64,000 bases of DNA. It comes from Oscillospiraceae bacterium. GTDB lineage: Bacteria > Bacillota > Clostridia > Oscillospirales > Acutalibacteraceae. The position numbers and the translations under genes are program-made. The stretch's first letter is position 1. Every line of letters starts with the position of its first letter. Where the stretch lies: assembly GCA_022483045.1 (NCBI GenBank), contig JAKVOA010000002.1, forward strand, positions 488,501 through 552,500, written 5' to 3'. The notes under the pieces are model-generated. The model had not been told where the DNA came from. It did no database searches and saw only the letters and a program-made list of their open reading frames with translations. Positions 17,867 to 26,659 of this stretch are shown here, piece after piece.

Positions 17867-18922
17867 ATGCAAGCAATGCCTGTTTTCAAAGGAAAAACAC
17901 TGATGATTACGGGCGGCACCGGCAGCTTTGGCCATGCCGTACTGAAAAAATTTCTGGTTACTGAAATTCATGAGATACGCATTTTTTCTCGCGATGAAAA
18001 AAAGCAAGATGAGATGCGCCATGAATTGCAGGCAAAATACCCCGAATATTTTCACAAAGTAAAATTTTACATTGGGGATGTACGAAATATACAGTCGCTG
18101 AATGACGCAATGCCCGGAGTGGATTATGTATTTCATGCTGCGGCATTAAAAGAGGTGCCTAGCTGCGAATTTTTCCCGATGGAGGCTGTGCGCACAAATA
18201 ATATTGGTACAGATAATGTCATCCATGCGGCTGTTCATAATCATGTAAAAAATGTTGTCTGCTTATCGACTGATAAAGCAGCTTATCCTATTAACGCAAT
18301 GGGTGTTTCAAAAGCAATGATGGAGCATATCGTATATGCGAATGCTCGCGTTGCAGCAGCGTACGGGACGGTACTGTGCTGCACACGCTATGGGAATGTC
18401 ATGTGCAGCCGCGGCAGTGTTATTCCATTATTTGTAGATCAGATTCGCAATCATCACCCGATTACAATTACGGACCCCAATATGACGCGATTTATGATGA
18501 ATTTGGATGAAGCGGTTGACTTAGTGATGTTTGCTTTCCAACATGCAAATCCGGGTGATTTGTTTATCCAAAAAGCTGACGCTTCCACCATTCATGACTT
18601 AGCAAAAGCTATTCAGGAATTGTTTGGAGATACGGGAACCCGTATCATTGGCACACGTCACGGAGAAAAACTTTTTGAAACATTGATGACCCGTGAAGAG
18701 CGTCTGCGCAGTGAAAATATGGGAAACTATTATCGCGTAGCGGCTGACAGCCGTGACCTCAATTATGATCAGTTTGTGGTAAAGGGAGAAGTGCAGACGA
18801 TGGCAAATGAATCCTACACCAGCCACAATACCAGACGGCTTGATGTAGAGGAAACCAAACAAAAATTACTGACCACAGATTACATAAGGGAACAGTTAGC
18901 TGAGTGGAAAAATAAAAAATAG
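17867..18922 (+). CDS. capE: UDP-GlcNAc 4,6-dehydratase/5-epimerase (CapE type)
   Basis: 351 residues, extended SDR of the FlaA1/CapE/FnlA group. The NAD(P) site is ITGGTGSFGHAV; FSRDEKKQDEMR is typical of the family; the catalytic Tyr of ordinary SDRs is replaced by Met in AMGVSK, as in CapE and FlaA1. The reaction is UDP-GlcNAc to a UDP-2-acetamido-2,6-dideoxy-4-keto-hexose with C5 inversion, the first step to UDP-L-FucNAc. ATG 17867 follows GGGGAGAG. The next two genes encode the remaining two steps, which supports the L-FucNAc assignment over a flagellin-sugar role. Confidence 0.92.
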   Translation: MQAMPVFKGKTLMITGGTGSFGHAVLKKFLVTEIHEIRIFSRDEKKQDEMRHELQAKYPEYFHKVKFYIGDVRNIQSLNDAMPGVDYVFHAAALKEVPSCEFFPMEAVRTNNIGTDNVIHAAVHNHVKNVVCLSTDKAAYPINAMGVSKAMMEHIVYANARVAAAYGTVLCCTRYGNVMCSRGSVIPLFVDQIRNHHPITITDPNMTRFMMNLDEAVDLVMFAFQHANPGDLFIQKADASTIHDLAKAIQELFGDTGTRIIGTRHGEKLFETLMTREERLRSENMGNYYRVAADSRDLNYDQFVVKGEVQTMANESYTSHNTRRLDVEETKQKLLTTDYIREQLAEWKNKK

Positions 18923-18979
18923 CCAGCAAGGAACGAATAAGACAGTTTAGAAAAAATGCCTTAAAGGAGAATCACATAC

Positions 18980-20113
18980 ATGAATCAATCATCACCAATC
19001 TTAATTACAGGTTCAGGGGGATTTGTGGGGAAAAATTTGGTTGCCACCTTAAAGGCAGCCGGTTATAAAGATTTGATGTGCTTTGAAAAAGAGGATACGC
19101 CTGAAACACTGAAAGCATTTTGCAAACGCGCAGATTTTGTGATTCACTTGGCGGGTATCAACCGCCCAAAGAACCCGTCTGAATTTTATGTTGGCAACGC
19201 TGGCCTTACGGAAACGCTTCTTTCAAATTTGGAAGAAGCCGGCAGCCACGCCCCTGTGCTGGTAACTTCCAGTACACAGGCAGCGCTTGATAATGATTAC
19301 GGAAAGAGCAAGCTGGAAGCGGAAAATGCTGTTTTTGCTCATGGGGAAAAGCTGGGGTCTAAAGTCTACGTATTTCGCATGGAAGGGGTATTTGGAAAGT
19401 GGTGCCGGCCAAATTACAATAGTGTAGTGGCTACTTTTTGCTATAATGTCGCACATGGAATGCCAATCCAGGTGCGGGACCCTGACTATGAATTGCCGCT
19501 TGTCTATATTGATGATGTTGTTCGGTGCATTTTAGAGGCAATGGATGGAAAAGTCAGTGAAGATTCATCGCCGCGCCCTATTTGCCATATTCATCCGGTA
19601 CATAAGACGACTCTTGGACATTTAGCTGAAACCATTCAAAAGTTTGCAGAAAGCCGCACAACACTTGCTGTCCCCAGCTTAGCCCAAGGCACCTTTGAAA
19701 AAAAGCTCTACAGCACCTATGTATCTTATCTTCCGGAAGAAGCTTTTTTTTACCCGCTTACCATGCATGCTGATCAGCGAGGCAGCTTTACGGAAATTTT
19801 GCGCACACCCGAGCGCGGTCAGTTCAGTGTAAATATCATACATCCGGGTATTGTAAAAGGAAATCACTGGCATCATTCTAAGACAGAAAAGTATCTGGTC
19901 GTATCTGGTACCTGCACCACGCGGCTGCGCAAACTGGGTACGGACAAAGTATATGAAATTGTTACTTCCAGTAAAGAAATGAAGATCATTGATATTCCTA
20001 CTGGCTATACGCACAATATTGAAAATACCGGCAGCACAGATGCGGCTGTTTTTATGTGGGTCAATGAGCCGTTTGACCCACAAAACCCGGATACTTTTAT
20101 GCTGAAAGTGTGA
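18980..20113 (+). CDS. capF: Bifunctional UDP-sugar epimerase/reductase (CapF type)
   Basis: 377 residues in two domains. Residues about 1-245 are an SDR (ILITGSGGFVGKNL; YGKSKLEAE with the Tyr-Lys pair). Residues about 255-377 are a metal-binding cupin (DQRGSFTEILRT, VKGNHWHHSKTEKYLVVSG). This is the S. aureus CapF arrangement: the cupin epimerises the 4-keto sugar at C3 and the SDR reduces it with NADPH, giving UDP-N-acetyl-L-talosamine. It begins 57 nt after capE (AAAGGAG upstream) and ends 6 nt before capG. Confidence 0.93.
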   Translation: MNQSSPILITGSGGFVGKNLVATLKAAGYKDLMCFEKEDTPETLKAFCKRADFVIHLAGINRPKNPSEFYVGNAGLTETLLSNLEEAGSHAPVLVTSSTQAALDNDYGKSKLEAENAVFAHGEKLGSKVYVFRMEGVFGKWCRPNYNSVVATFCYNVAHGMPIQVRDPDYELPLVYIDDVVRCILEAMDGKVSEDSSPRPICHIHPVHKTTLGHLAETIQKFAESRTTLAVPSLAQGTFEKKLYSTYVSYLPEEAFFYPLTMHADQRGSFTEILRTPERGQFSVNIIHPGIVKGNHWHHSKTEKYLVVSGTCTTRLRKLGTDKVYEIVTSSKEMKIIDIPTGYTHNIENTGSTDAAVFMWVNEPFDPQNPDTFMLKV

Positions 20114-20119
20114 AAAAAT

Positions 20120-21259
20120 ATGAAAAAGATCAAACTTATGACGATCATCGGTACAAGGCCAGAGATTATCCGTTTGTCGGCTGTCATTAAAAAATGCGAT
20201 CAGTATTTTGACCAGATACTGGTTCATACAGGCCAAAATTATGATTATTGCCTCAATCAGGTTTTTTTTGAAGATTTGGGCCTGCGTGCACCGGATTTTT
20301 ATTTAGATGCAGTAGGGAAAAATTTGGGAGAAACGATCGGCAGCATTATTTCAAAAAGCTATACCTTAATGACAGAGCAAAAACCGGATGCGCTGTTGAT
20401 CTTAGGAGATACCAACAGCTGCTTAGCCGCAATTTCAGCCAAGCGCCTTCATATTCCCATTTTTCACATGGAGGCAGGAAACCGCTGCTTTGATGAATGC
20501 TTGCCGGAAGAAACCAACCGGCGTATTGTGGACCATATTTCAGATGTGAATCTATGTTATTCTGAGCATGCCCGCCGGTATTTGAATGCAGAGGGTATTT
20601 GCAAAGAACGTACTTTTGTTACAGGCAGCCCTATGGCCGAAGTGCTGCATGCAAATTTTAAACAGATAGAAGCCAGCAATATTCTTGAGCGGTTGCAATT
20701 AGAGCCGCAGAAATATATGCTTCTTTCCGCACACCGAGAAGAGAATATTGATACAGAGAAGAATTTCGTAGATTTGTTTACAAGCATCAATGCCTTGGCG
20801 GAAAAATACGATCTTCCCATTTTGTATTCCTGCCACCCGCGCAGCAAAAAATATTTGGCCGCTCGGCATTTCAAGCTGGATCCGCGCGTGAAACTCCATG
20901 AACCTTTGGGTTTTCATGATTACAACCATTTGCAGATGAATGCGTATTGTGTCATTTCCGATTCCGGGACACTGCCGGAAGAATCCAGTTTCTTCACCAG
21001 TGTGGGTCATCCGTTCCCCGCCGTATGTATTCGCACCTCTACAGAGCGCCCTGAAGCATTGGATAAAGGCTGCTTTGTGTTAGCGGGTATTTCACAGGGC
21101 GGAGTCGAACAAGCTGTGGAAACGGCAATTGCCATGAACAAGAATGGGGATATCGGCACCCCTGTACCGTGTTATATGGAATCTGTTTCGACAAAAGTTG
21201 TAAAAATCATCCAGAGCTATACGGGCATCGTCAACAAAACAGTTTGGAAAAAATATTGA
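20120..21259 (+). CDS. capG: UDP-N-acetyl-L-fucosamine synthase (CapG, WecB-like 2-epimerase)
   Basis: 379 residues of the UDP-GlcNAc 2-epimerase fold. The N-terminus reads TIIGTRPEIIRLSAV; LGDTNSCL, HMEAGNRCFDECLPEE, LLSAHREENID and ISDSGTLPEESSF are family marks for nucleotide-sugar binding and epimerisation at C2. Directly after capE-capF it should convert UDP-L-TalNAc to UDP-L-FucNAc. Generic WecB (UDP-ManNAc) activity is the alternative, but the gene context favours CapG. Confidence 0.92.
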   Translation: MKKIKLMTIIGTRPEIIRLSAVIKKCDQYFDQILVHTGQNYDYCLNQVFFEDLGLRAPDFYLDAVGKNLGETIGSIISKSYTLMTEQKPDALLILGDTNSCLAAISAKRLHIPIFHMEAGNRCFDECLPEETNRRIVDHISDVNLCYSEHARRYLNAEGICKERTFVTGSPMAEVLHANFKQIEASNILERLQLEPQKYMLLSAHREENIDTEKNFVDLFTSINALAEKYDLPILYSCHPRSKKYLAARHFKLDPRVKLHEPLGFHDYNHLQMNAYCVISDSGTLPEESSFFTSVGHPFPAVCIRTSTERPEALDKGCFVLAGISQGGVEQAVETAIAMNKNGDIGTPVPCYMESVSTKVVKIIQSYTGIVNKTVWKKY

Positions 21260-21278
21260 ATAGAAAAGGATGAATCCG

Positions 21279-22472
21279 TTGGAAAGCAAACAAAAAGTCC
21301 TTCTCGTTCATAATTTTTATAAAATTGGTGGAGGCGAACACACGGTTTATGAAAATGAACGGCGTCTTCTTCAGGAACATGGACATGAAGTATATACATA
21401 TACCCGCGACAATCATGAATTAGATACTTCACTGACAAAAAAATTGCTTTTGCCCTTTACAACAGTATTTTCTTTTAAAACATTCCGGGAAGCAAAGTCG
21501 CTAATTCAAGAAAAGCATATAGACTTAGTTCATTGTCATAACACATTCCCGCTCATAAGTCCTTCCATTTATTACGCCGCCCAAAGCTGCGGCATACCGA
21601 TCCTTCAAACGATTCATAATTTCCGCTTTTTGTGCCCATGCGGAATCTTTTACCGCAATGGGCAGATATGCGAAGATTGTGTAAACAATGGCCTCCACTG
21701 TGCTATTCAGCACGGCTGTTACCGTCAATCAAAATTACAGACAGCAGTTGTTGTTAATATGCTTTGGCTGCACCGAAAGATGGGTACCTATCAAAAAATC
21801 CATTACATATTTTTAACGGAATTCAACCGCCAAAAGTTTCAAAAGCTTTTGGGCACCCATCTGAAAACGGAGTTTGTAAAACCAAATTTTGAGTATGTCA
21901 ATATACAGCCTGCACCACAGAAATGTATCCATCACAGAAGGTATGTTTTCGTTGGCAGACTCGACGAAAGCAAAGGAATTGGCTTTTTGCTAAAGGTTTG
22001 GGCAAAGGCCAAAGGAAGAGAATTAGTGATTTTCGGGTCTGGTGCAATGGAACCACAGGTCAAAAATGCCGCTGCCAAGAATGCTAAAATTATTTTTAAA
22101 GGCTTTCAAAACAGGGAAACAATTTTGAAAGAATTGAGCACAGCGGAGGCCATGATATTTTCGAGTGAATGGTATGAAGGCTTTAGTATGACATTAATAG
22201 AAGCCTTTGCCGCGGGGACACCAGTTGTTTGCTCAAACATAGGGAATTCTGCAGATATTGTCCAAAACGCGAAAGCGGGCTGTTTATATAAGCTCTATGA
22301 TGCAGAAGACTTTATACGGCAAATTGAGAACATTGAGAGAAAAAACACGGAATTTAGAACAAACGCACGTCGTGCCTATGAGCAGTTTTATACTCCAGAT
22401 AAAAATTACGAAATATTAAAGCACATATATGATAAGGTGTGTGAATCAAATCATGAGAGAACCGCGGGTTAA
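21279..22472 (+). CDS. Glycosyltransferase family 4
   Basis: About 397 residues. A TTG start at 21279 is preferred because AAAAGG ends 9 nt upstream; the in-frame ATG at 21270 abuts that site directly. The GT-B fold is indicated by VLLVHNFYKIGGGEHTVYEN at the N-terminus, with FVGRLDESKGIGFL, VIFGSGAMEP and SEWYEGFSMTLIEAFAAGTPVV (split Glu/Glu motif of GT4) in the C-terminal domain. A Cys-rich stretch (CPCGIFY, ICEDC) lies near residue 115. It adds one sugar of the repeat unit on the cytoplasmic side; donor and acceptor are unknown. Confidence 0.9.
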   Translation: MESKQKVLLVHNFYKIGGGEHTVYENERRLLQEHGHEVYTYTRDNHELDTSLTKKLLLPFTTVFSFKTFREAKSLIQEKHIDLVHCHNTFPLISPSIYYAAQSCGIPILQTIHNFRFLCPCGIFYRNGQICEDCVNNGLHCAIQHGCYRQSKLQTAVVVNMLWLHRKMGTYQKIHYIFLTEFNRQKFQKLLGTHLKTEFVKPNFEYVNIQPAPQKCIHHRRYVFVGRLDESKGIGFLLKVWAKAKGRELVIFGSGAMEPQVKNAAAKNAKIIFKGFQNRETILKELSTAEAMIFSSEWYEGFSMTLIEAFAAGTPVVCSNIGNSADIVQNAKAGCLYKLYDAEDFIRQIENIERKNTEFRTNARRAYEQFYTPDKNYEILKHIYDKVCESNHERTAG

Positions 22473-23181
22473 TATTATTGGCGTACCAATCTCTGCTGTG
22501 AATATGGAAAGCTGTATAAAGAATATTTTTGCTAATTGGGAAGCCGCGTGTGGAAATTATATTTGTGTTTCTAATGTACATACGACAGTCATGGCACACA
22601 ATCATCCGGAGTACCTCAAAATACAGAAAGATTCATTTCTTTCTGTACCAGATGGCAAACCGCTTTCTGTCCTCGGCAAAAAACAATATCCGGAAATGGG
22701 CCGAGTCACAGGGCCTGATCTCATGCGGCGAATTTTTGAAGAGTCCAAAGTCAGACCGCTCCGTCATTACTTTTATGGAAACACGCGGGAACATTTGGAC
22801 CAACTTCTGCAAAAGCTTGCGGTAGACTATCCGTGGGTGAAAATTGTGGGGAGTGAGCCCTCTGTTTTTCGGGATATGACTCCCCAGGAGGAGCAACAGC
22901 TTGTTGAGCGCATTAACTCAACCAATCCGGATTTCGTTTGGGTAGCACTAGGAGCACCGCGGCAGGAATTCTTTTGCTCACGAATGAAAGGAAAAATTCA
23001 GGGCCTTATGGTGGGAGTAGGCGGCGCGTTCAATGTGTTGGCGGGCATTGTTCCAGAGGCCCCAAAATGGATGCAGAACTGTAGCCTGGAATGGCTTTAT
23101 CGCTTAATGCAGGAGCCAAGGCGGCTTTTCAAGCGGTACTTTGCAACCAACTTAGAATTTATCTTTTATCTAATTCATTAA
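22453..23181 (+). CDS. WecG/TagA/CpsF family glycosyltransferase
   Basis: 242 residues from ATG 22453, overlapping the upstream gene by 20 nt; a start at 22429 is also open. The family C-terminal signature is clear: VGVGGAFNVLAGIVPEAPKW followed by LEWLYRLMQEPRRLFKRYF. SVPDGKPLSVLGK and WVALGAPRQE are also typical. Family members transfer N-acetylmannosamine or related sugars to lipid-linked acceptors. Here the donor might be ManNAc or another HexNAc; the UDP-sugar genes present make only L-FucNAc explicit. Confidence 0.93.
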   Translation: MREPRVNIIGVPISAVNMESCIKNIFANWEAACGNYICVSNVHTTVMAHNHPEYLKIQKDSFLSVPDGKPLSVLGKKQYPEMGRVTGPDLMRRIFEESKVRPLRHYFYGNTREHLDQLLQKLAVDYPWVKIVGSEPSVFRDMTPQEEQQLVERINSTNPDFVWVALGAPRQEFFCSRMKGKIQGLMVGVGGAFNVLAGIVPEAPKWMQNCSLEWLYRLMQEPRRLFKRYFATNLEFIFYLIH

Positions 23182-23196
23182 TGGAGTGTTCAACTC

Positions 23197-24591
23197 ATGC
23201 TGCGAGTTTCAAAACAATTTCTGCTGTGGGTTCCTTTTGTCATTGCATATTCGGTTACTTTTCATCAGGTGTTCCTCTGGATTCCCTTTGCTTTGCTGTG
23301 TGCCCGCCTGTTGATGAATGCCACACATAAGATTACTGCCGATCATTTATTGGAATTGATATTATACAGCATCATTATTCCGAATAACTACGTTATTATA
23401 GCGGTTGTTGTTCTTGCAATGCTTTTTGCTGTTTTCAATCCGGTTAAGCGCCATGTGTTTCCGGCTCCGCTTGTGGTAGTAACCGTGGTTTATCTGATAG
23501 GGAATATGTTGGTTTGCAAAACGCCGTGGATGAATTCCCTCTTTGTATGTATATATCTTTGTGCAATACCGGCTGTTTGCTGTTTGCTCTCACATCTTGA
23601 ATTTACACCCACTTTACAAATACATATTAAACAAACTGTGAAAGATATTATTTTGCTGCAATTAGTTTGGCTGATTTTCTATACAGCTTCCCATCTTTCA
23701 GCCATAAAATCATCGCCAGATATGGATTGGGTGGCAGGTACTTTTGGTGTCAAACAGGGAAATATATTCTTTCTGTTTTGTGCTTTTTCTTCTTTCATTT
23801 TTCTACAGTCTTTTTTAAAAACTTTCTGCAAAAAAGATATGGCTTATTATATTATCTGTGTTGGTTTGATCATGTGTACAGGCTCCATAGGCCTTTGTGC
23901 CATATACTTGTTTACTATTCTAGTTTTTGTGCTGATGCAGCCGACGGTTCGCCTAAAGTATAAAGCTGTGGGTTTGGTGACGATTGGAATTGCTGTTGTC
24001 ATAGTGATGCAGGTGAATCCAACTTGGGTGGTAAATGATATTTTAAAAATGAATAATATAAATTCTGCCAGCCATCGAGTCGCGAAAACTGTAATCTATC
24101 AGCGTGTATTTTGCACTTTACCGTCTGAAGACCCTACCTTTGCAGTCTTTGGGACTGGAATCGGGCAGGGATGTTCCCGTGCGAGTATTACCTGTACAGG
24201 GTGGTATATTGATTCTTATTCTAAAAATTTTCCAATCTACATTTCCAGCTTCATTCAAAACAATATTTTTTCGGATTTAAAAGTCTTTCTTGCAGGACAG
24301 GGCGGAATGGCACAGGCTCCTTTTTCCTCTATTTTGTCGGTACAATCCGAACTGGGGTGGATTGGTACTGTCTTATTAGCCGTACATTTTGGATATCTTT
24401 TAAAAAGCAGCAGCAAATTTTCCAAAATCGTTATTTTGTTTTTTGCCTTCACATTATTTTGGGACAATTATTTGGAATATGCAAAAGTTATAGCCTCTTT
24501 CGCAATTGTACTGTTTTGGTGCAATTCTTCTACTTACAATACCCCCAAAAATGTTTTACAAAAGAATACGGATAATCAAGGAGAGGAGTAG
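23197..24591 (+). CDS. Probable repeat-unit polymerase (Wzy-like multi-pass membrane protein)
   Basis: 464 residues, very hydrophobic, with ten or more predicted membrane segments and a large external loop (about 290-385) between clusters of helices, the usual topology of Wzy/O-antigen ligase proteins. Wzy sequences have little conservation, so the call rests on topology and on being the only such protein beside a Wzx flippase in a Wzx/Wzy-type locus. The DNA is visibly AT-rich, as usual for wzy genes. Confidence 0.7.
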   Translation: MLRVSKQFLLWVPFVIAYSVTFHQVFLWIPFALLCARLLMNATHKITADHLLELILYSIIIPNNYVIIAVVVLAMLFAVFNPVKRHVFPAPLVVVTVVYLIGNMLVCKTPWMNSLFVCIYLCAIPAVCCLLSHLEFTPTLQIHIKQTVKDIILLQLVWLIFYTASHLSAIKSSPDMDWVAGTFGVKQGNIFFLFCAFSSFIFLQSFLKTFCKKDMAYYIICVGLIMCTGSIGLCAIYLFTILVFVLMQPTVRLKYKAVGLVTIGIAVVIVMQVNPTWVVNDILKMNNINSASHRVAKTVIYQRVFCTLPSEDPTFAVFGTGIGQGCSRASITCTGWYIDSYSKNFPIYISSFIQNNIFSDLKVFLAGQGGMAQAPFSSILSVQSELGWIGTVLLAVHFGYLLKSSSKFSKIVILFFAFTLFWDNYLEYAKVIASFAIVLFWCNSSTYNTPKNVLQKNTDNQGEE

Positions 24592-24598
24592 CACAAGC

Positions 24599-25576
24599 AT
24601 GAGCGCAAAGGTTTCCGTTGTCGTTCCAGTTTACAAAGTAGAAAAATACCTGAATGCCTGTGTGAGCAGTCTTGTAAATCAGACCTTAAAGGAAATGGAA
24701 ATCATTTTGGTCGATGACGGATCTTCAGATAACTGCCCCCAAATGTGCGATAACTGGGCGCTGCGCGATAAACGGATAAAAGTTGTTCATCAGAAAAACA
24801 GAGGGATCTCTGCCGCAAGGAATGTGGGTGTCTCAGTGGCTTCAGGAACTTACCTTGCGTTTGTGGACAGCGATGATACCGTTATGCCGCAGATGTATGA
24901 GCGCCTTTTGAAAACGGCGGAGGAAAAGCAGGCCGACGTTGTATTTTGCGGATTACAAAGAGTCAATGTGGCTCATGTGCCGAAAATGAAGGAAACAGCT
25001 ATTTCGCCAGAGCTACTCACCACGGAGTCAGCACTGGTCTTAGGCCTGACCGGAAAAATGCCGCTATACGGTTGTAACTTTTTGGTGAAATTAAGTGACT
25101 GGAACCACCTGCCTTTGAAATTTGATGAAACTCTTTGTTTCCAGGAAGATGCCGAGCTGGTTTTTCGCATGATTGCAAATGCAGAGAAAATAGCGTATTT
25201 GCCAGAGCCGCTCTATTGTTACTGGAGACATGGCGGTGCCATGACAGTTGCTCCAAAACTGCAGTATGTTGCGGCAATCCCTGTACTTCTAAAAAAAATC
25301 AAGTTGACACTGAAAGGGTCAAAGGATTCTGTTTGCCGGGCGCTTTCTGTGTATGAAGTATCAGAATATACATTTGCCTATCATCTTTATCTTTGCAGCA
25401 AAGAACCAAACAAGCCCAAACAACTTAGAGCGGAAGTGCTGACGGACTTGCGTGAGGGGGTGCGCCGGTGCCCTTTTCATGACTGGCGAAAAAACAGCAA
25501 TGCGCTGGAGACGCTTTTATCTGTGCTCCATTTGCTGCCACTTGCTGTTTGGGTTCGTTATGGGAGGAAAGACTAA
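24599..25576 (+). CDS. Glycosyltransferase family 2
   Basis: 325 residues; ATG 24599 has GAGAGGAG upstream, and longer extensions overlap wzy. The GT-A domain has VSVVVPVYKVEKYL, IILVDDGSSDNCP (nucleotide-binding Asp), GISAARNVGV and FVDSDD (DxD) with a late PLYCYWRHGGAMT. It adds a sugar to the lipid-linked repeat unit. It is a paralogue of the next gene, with the same motifs in the same spacing and two bases between the reading frames. Confidence 0.92.
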   Translation: MSAKVSVVVPVYKVEKYLNACVSSLVNQTLKEMEIILVDDGSSDNCPQMCDNWALRDKRIKVVHQKNRGISAARNVGVSVASGTYLAFVDSDDTVMPQMYERLLKTAEEKQADVVFCGLQRVNVAHVPKMKETAISPELLTTESALVLGLTGKMPLYGCNFLVKLSDWNHLPLKFDETLCFQEDAELVFRMIANAEKIAYLPEPLYCYWRHGGAMTVAPKLQYVAAIPVLLKKIKLTLKGSKDSVCRALSVYEVSEYTFAYHLYLCSKEPNKPKQLRAEVLTDLREGVRRCPFHDWRKNSNALETLLSVLHLLPLAVWVRYGRKD

Positions 25577-25577
25577 T

Positions 25578-26621
25578 ATGAATACTCTGATTTCAATTAT
25601 TGTGCCTGTTTACAAAACGGAACCGTATTTACAAAAATGTTTGCAGAGTATTGTCAATCAAACTTATCGCAATCTTGAGATTATTCTGGTGGATGATGGT
25701 TCGCCGGATCGTTGTCCACAGATATGCGATGAGTGGGCAAAAAAAGACAGCCGCATTTCGGTCATTCATCAGGAAAACAGTGGCCTTGGCAAAGCGCGGA
25801 ACAGTGGAATAGAAAAAGCAAAGGGTAGCTATCTCGCGTTTGTGGATTCTGATGATGAGATAGAGCCAGATATGTATGAAAAATTATTAGCTGCAGCCGA
25901 AAGCTGTAAAGCCGATATTTGTTACTGTGGGTGCAAAGATGTTTCATCTAAGGGAGTGGTTGCCGGAACGCCGCCTTTGAAATTTTCTTATAAAGGCGAT
26001 GAGATCCGTACGGAATTCATTCCACAGGTTTTAGGGACGCTCCCTTCCGACCGGCATACTGTCTTTTGCGGGGTCTCGTCAACGTCGGCATTGTACCATG
26101 CTGCGCTGCTTCAAAAAGCTGGAATTCGGTTCCTTTCGGAACGAAGCGACAATATTTCAGAGGATTTAGATTTTAATCTCAAGACTTGCTGCCATGCTGA
26201 AATCATTCAGATTATTCCTGATACGCCGTATTTATACATAAAGCGCGAGATCAATTCTCTTACAAGTTCTTATCGCAGCGACAGGTTTGAGATGGTAAAA
26301 AAACTTTACCGGTAGCTAATGTCCTTTGCGGAAAGCCAGAGGATTGCGCCCGTTTGCCAGCAGAGGATTGAAACCACTTTTCTAAATGGGATGATTGGTG
26401 TTATCAAAACGCTTGTAGCAGCCAAGAAAGCGAAGATTTTTACAGGCGATCTTCATGAAGAAATGAACCAAATATGCCGTGACCCGATGGTTTCCAGTGT
26501 CCTGAAAGACTATCCGATTTTTCAGCTGCCATGGAAACAAAAAGTACTTTGGTATACCGTAAAATGGCACTGGAGCAGCATTGCCATCCTTATAACGAAA
26601 ATACGCATGAAAAGCAACTGA
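25578..26621 (+). pseudogene. Glycosyltransferase family 2 interrupted by an in-frame TAG
   Basis: The frame opens at ATG 25578 (GGGAGG upstream) with SIIVPVYKTEPYLQ, ILVDDGSPDRCPQ, GLGKARNSG and FVDSDD, all GT2 motifs. A TAG at 26313-26315 (codon 246) stops it right after MVKKLYR. The same frame continues without another stop to 26621 (LMSFAESQRIAPV ... IRMKSN). Joined, the product is about 347 residues, matching the 325-residue paralogue upstream; alone, the first part lacks the C-terminal ~100 residues. A single TGG-to-TAG change would explain it. The GT-A catalytic core is before the stop, so partial activity is possible. Confidence 0.85.
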
Positions 26622-26659
26622 GAACAGGCAACAAAGCTACATTGGGGGGACAGAAGAAA

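Noticed and set aside
26313-26315. TAG read as pyrrolysine or programmed read-through in the second GT2 gene
   Set aside because: No pyl genes or read-through context in view, and the paralogue has no special residue there; a nonsense mutation is simpler.
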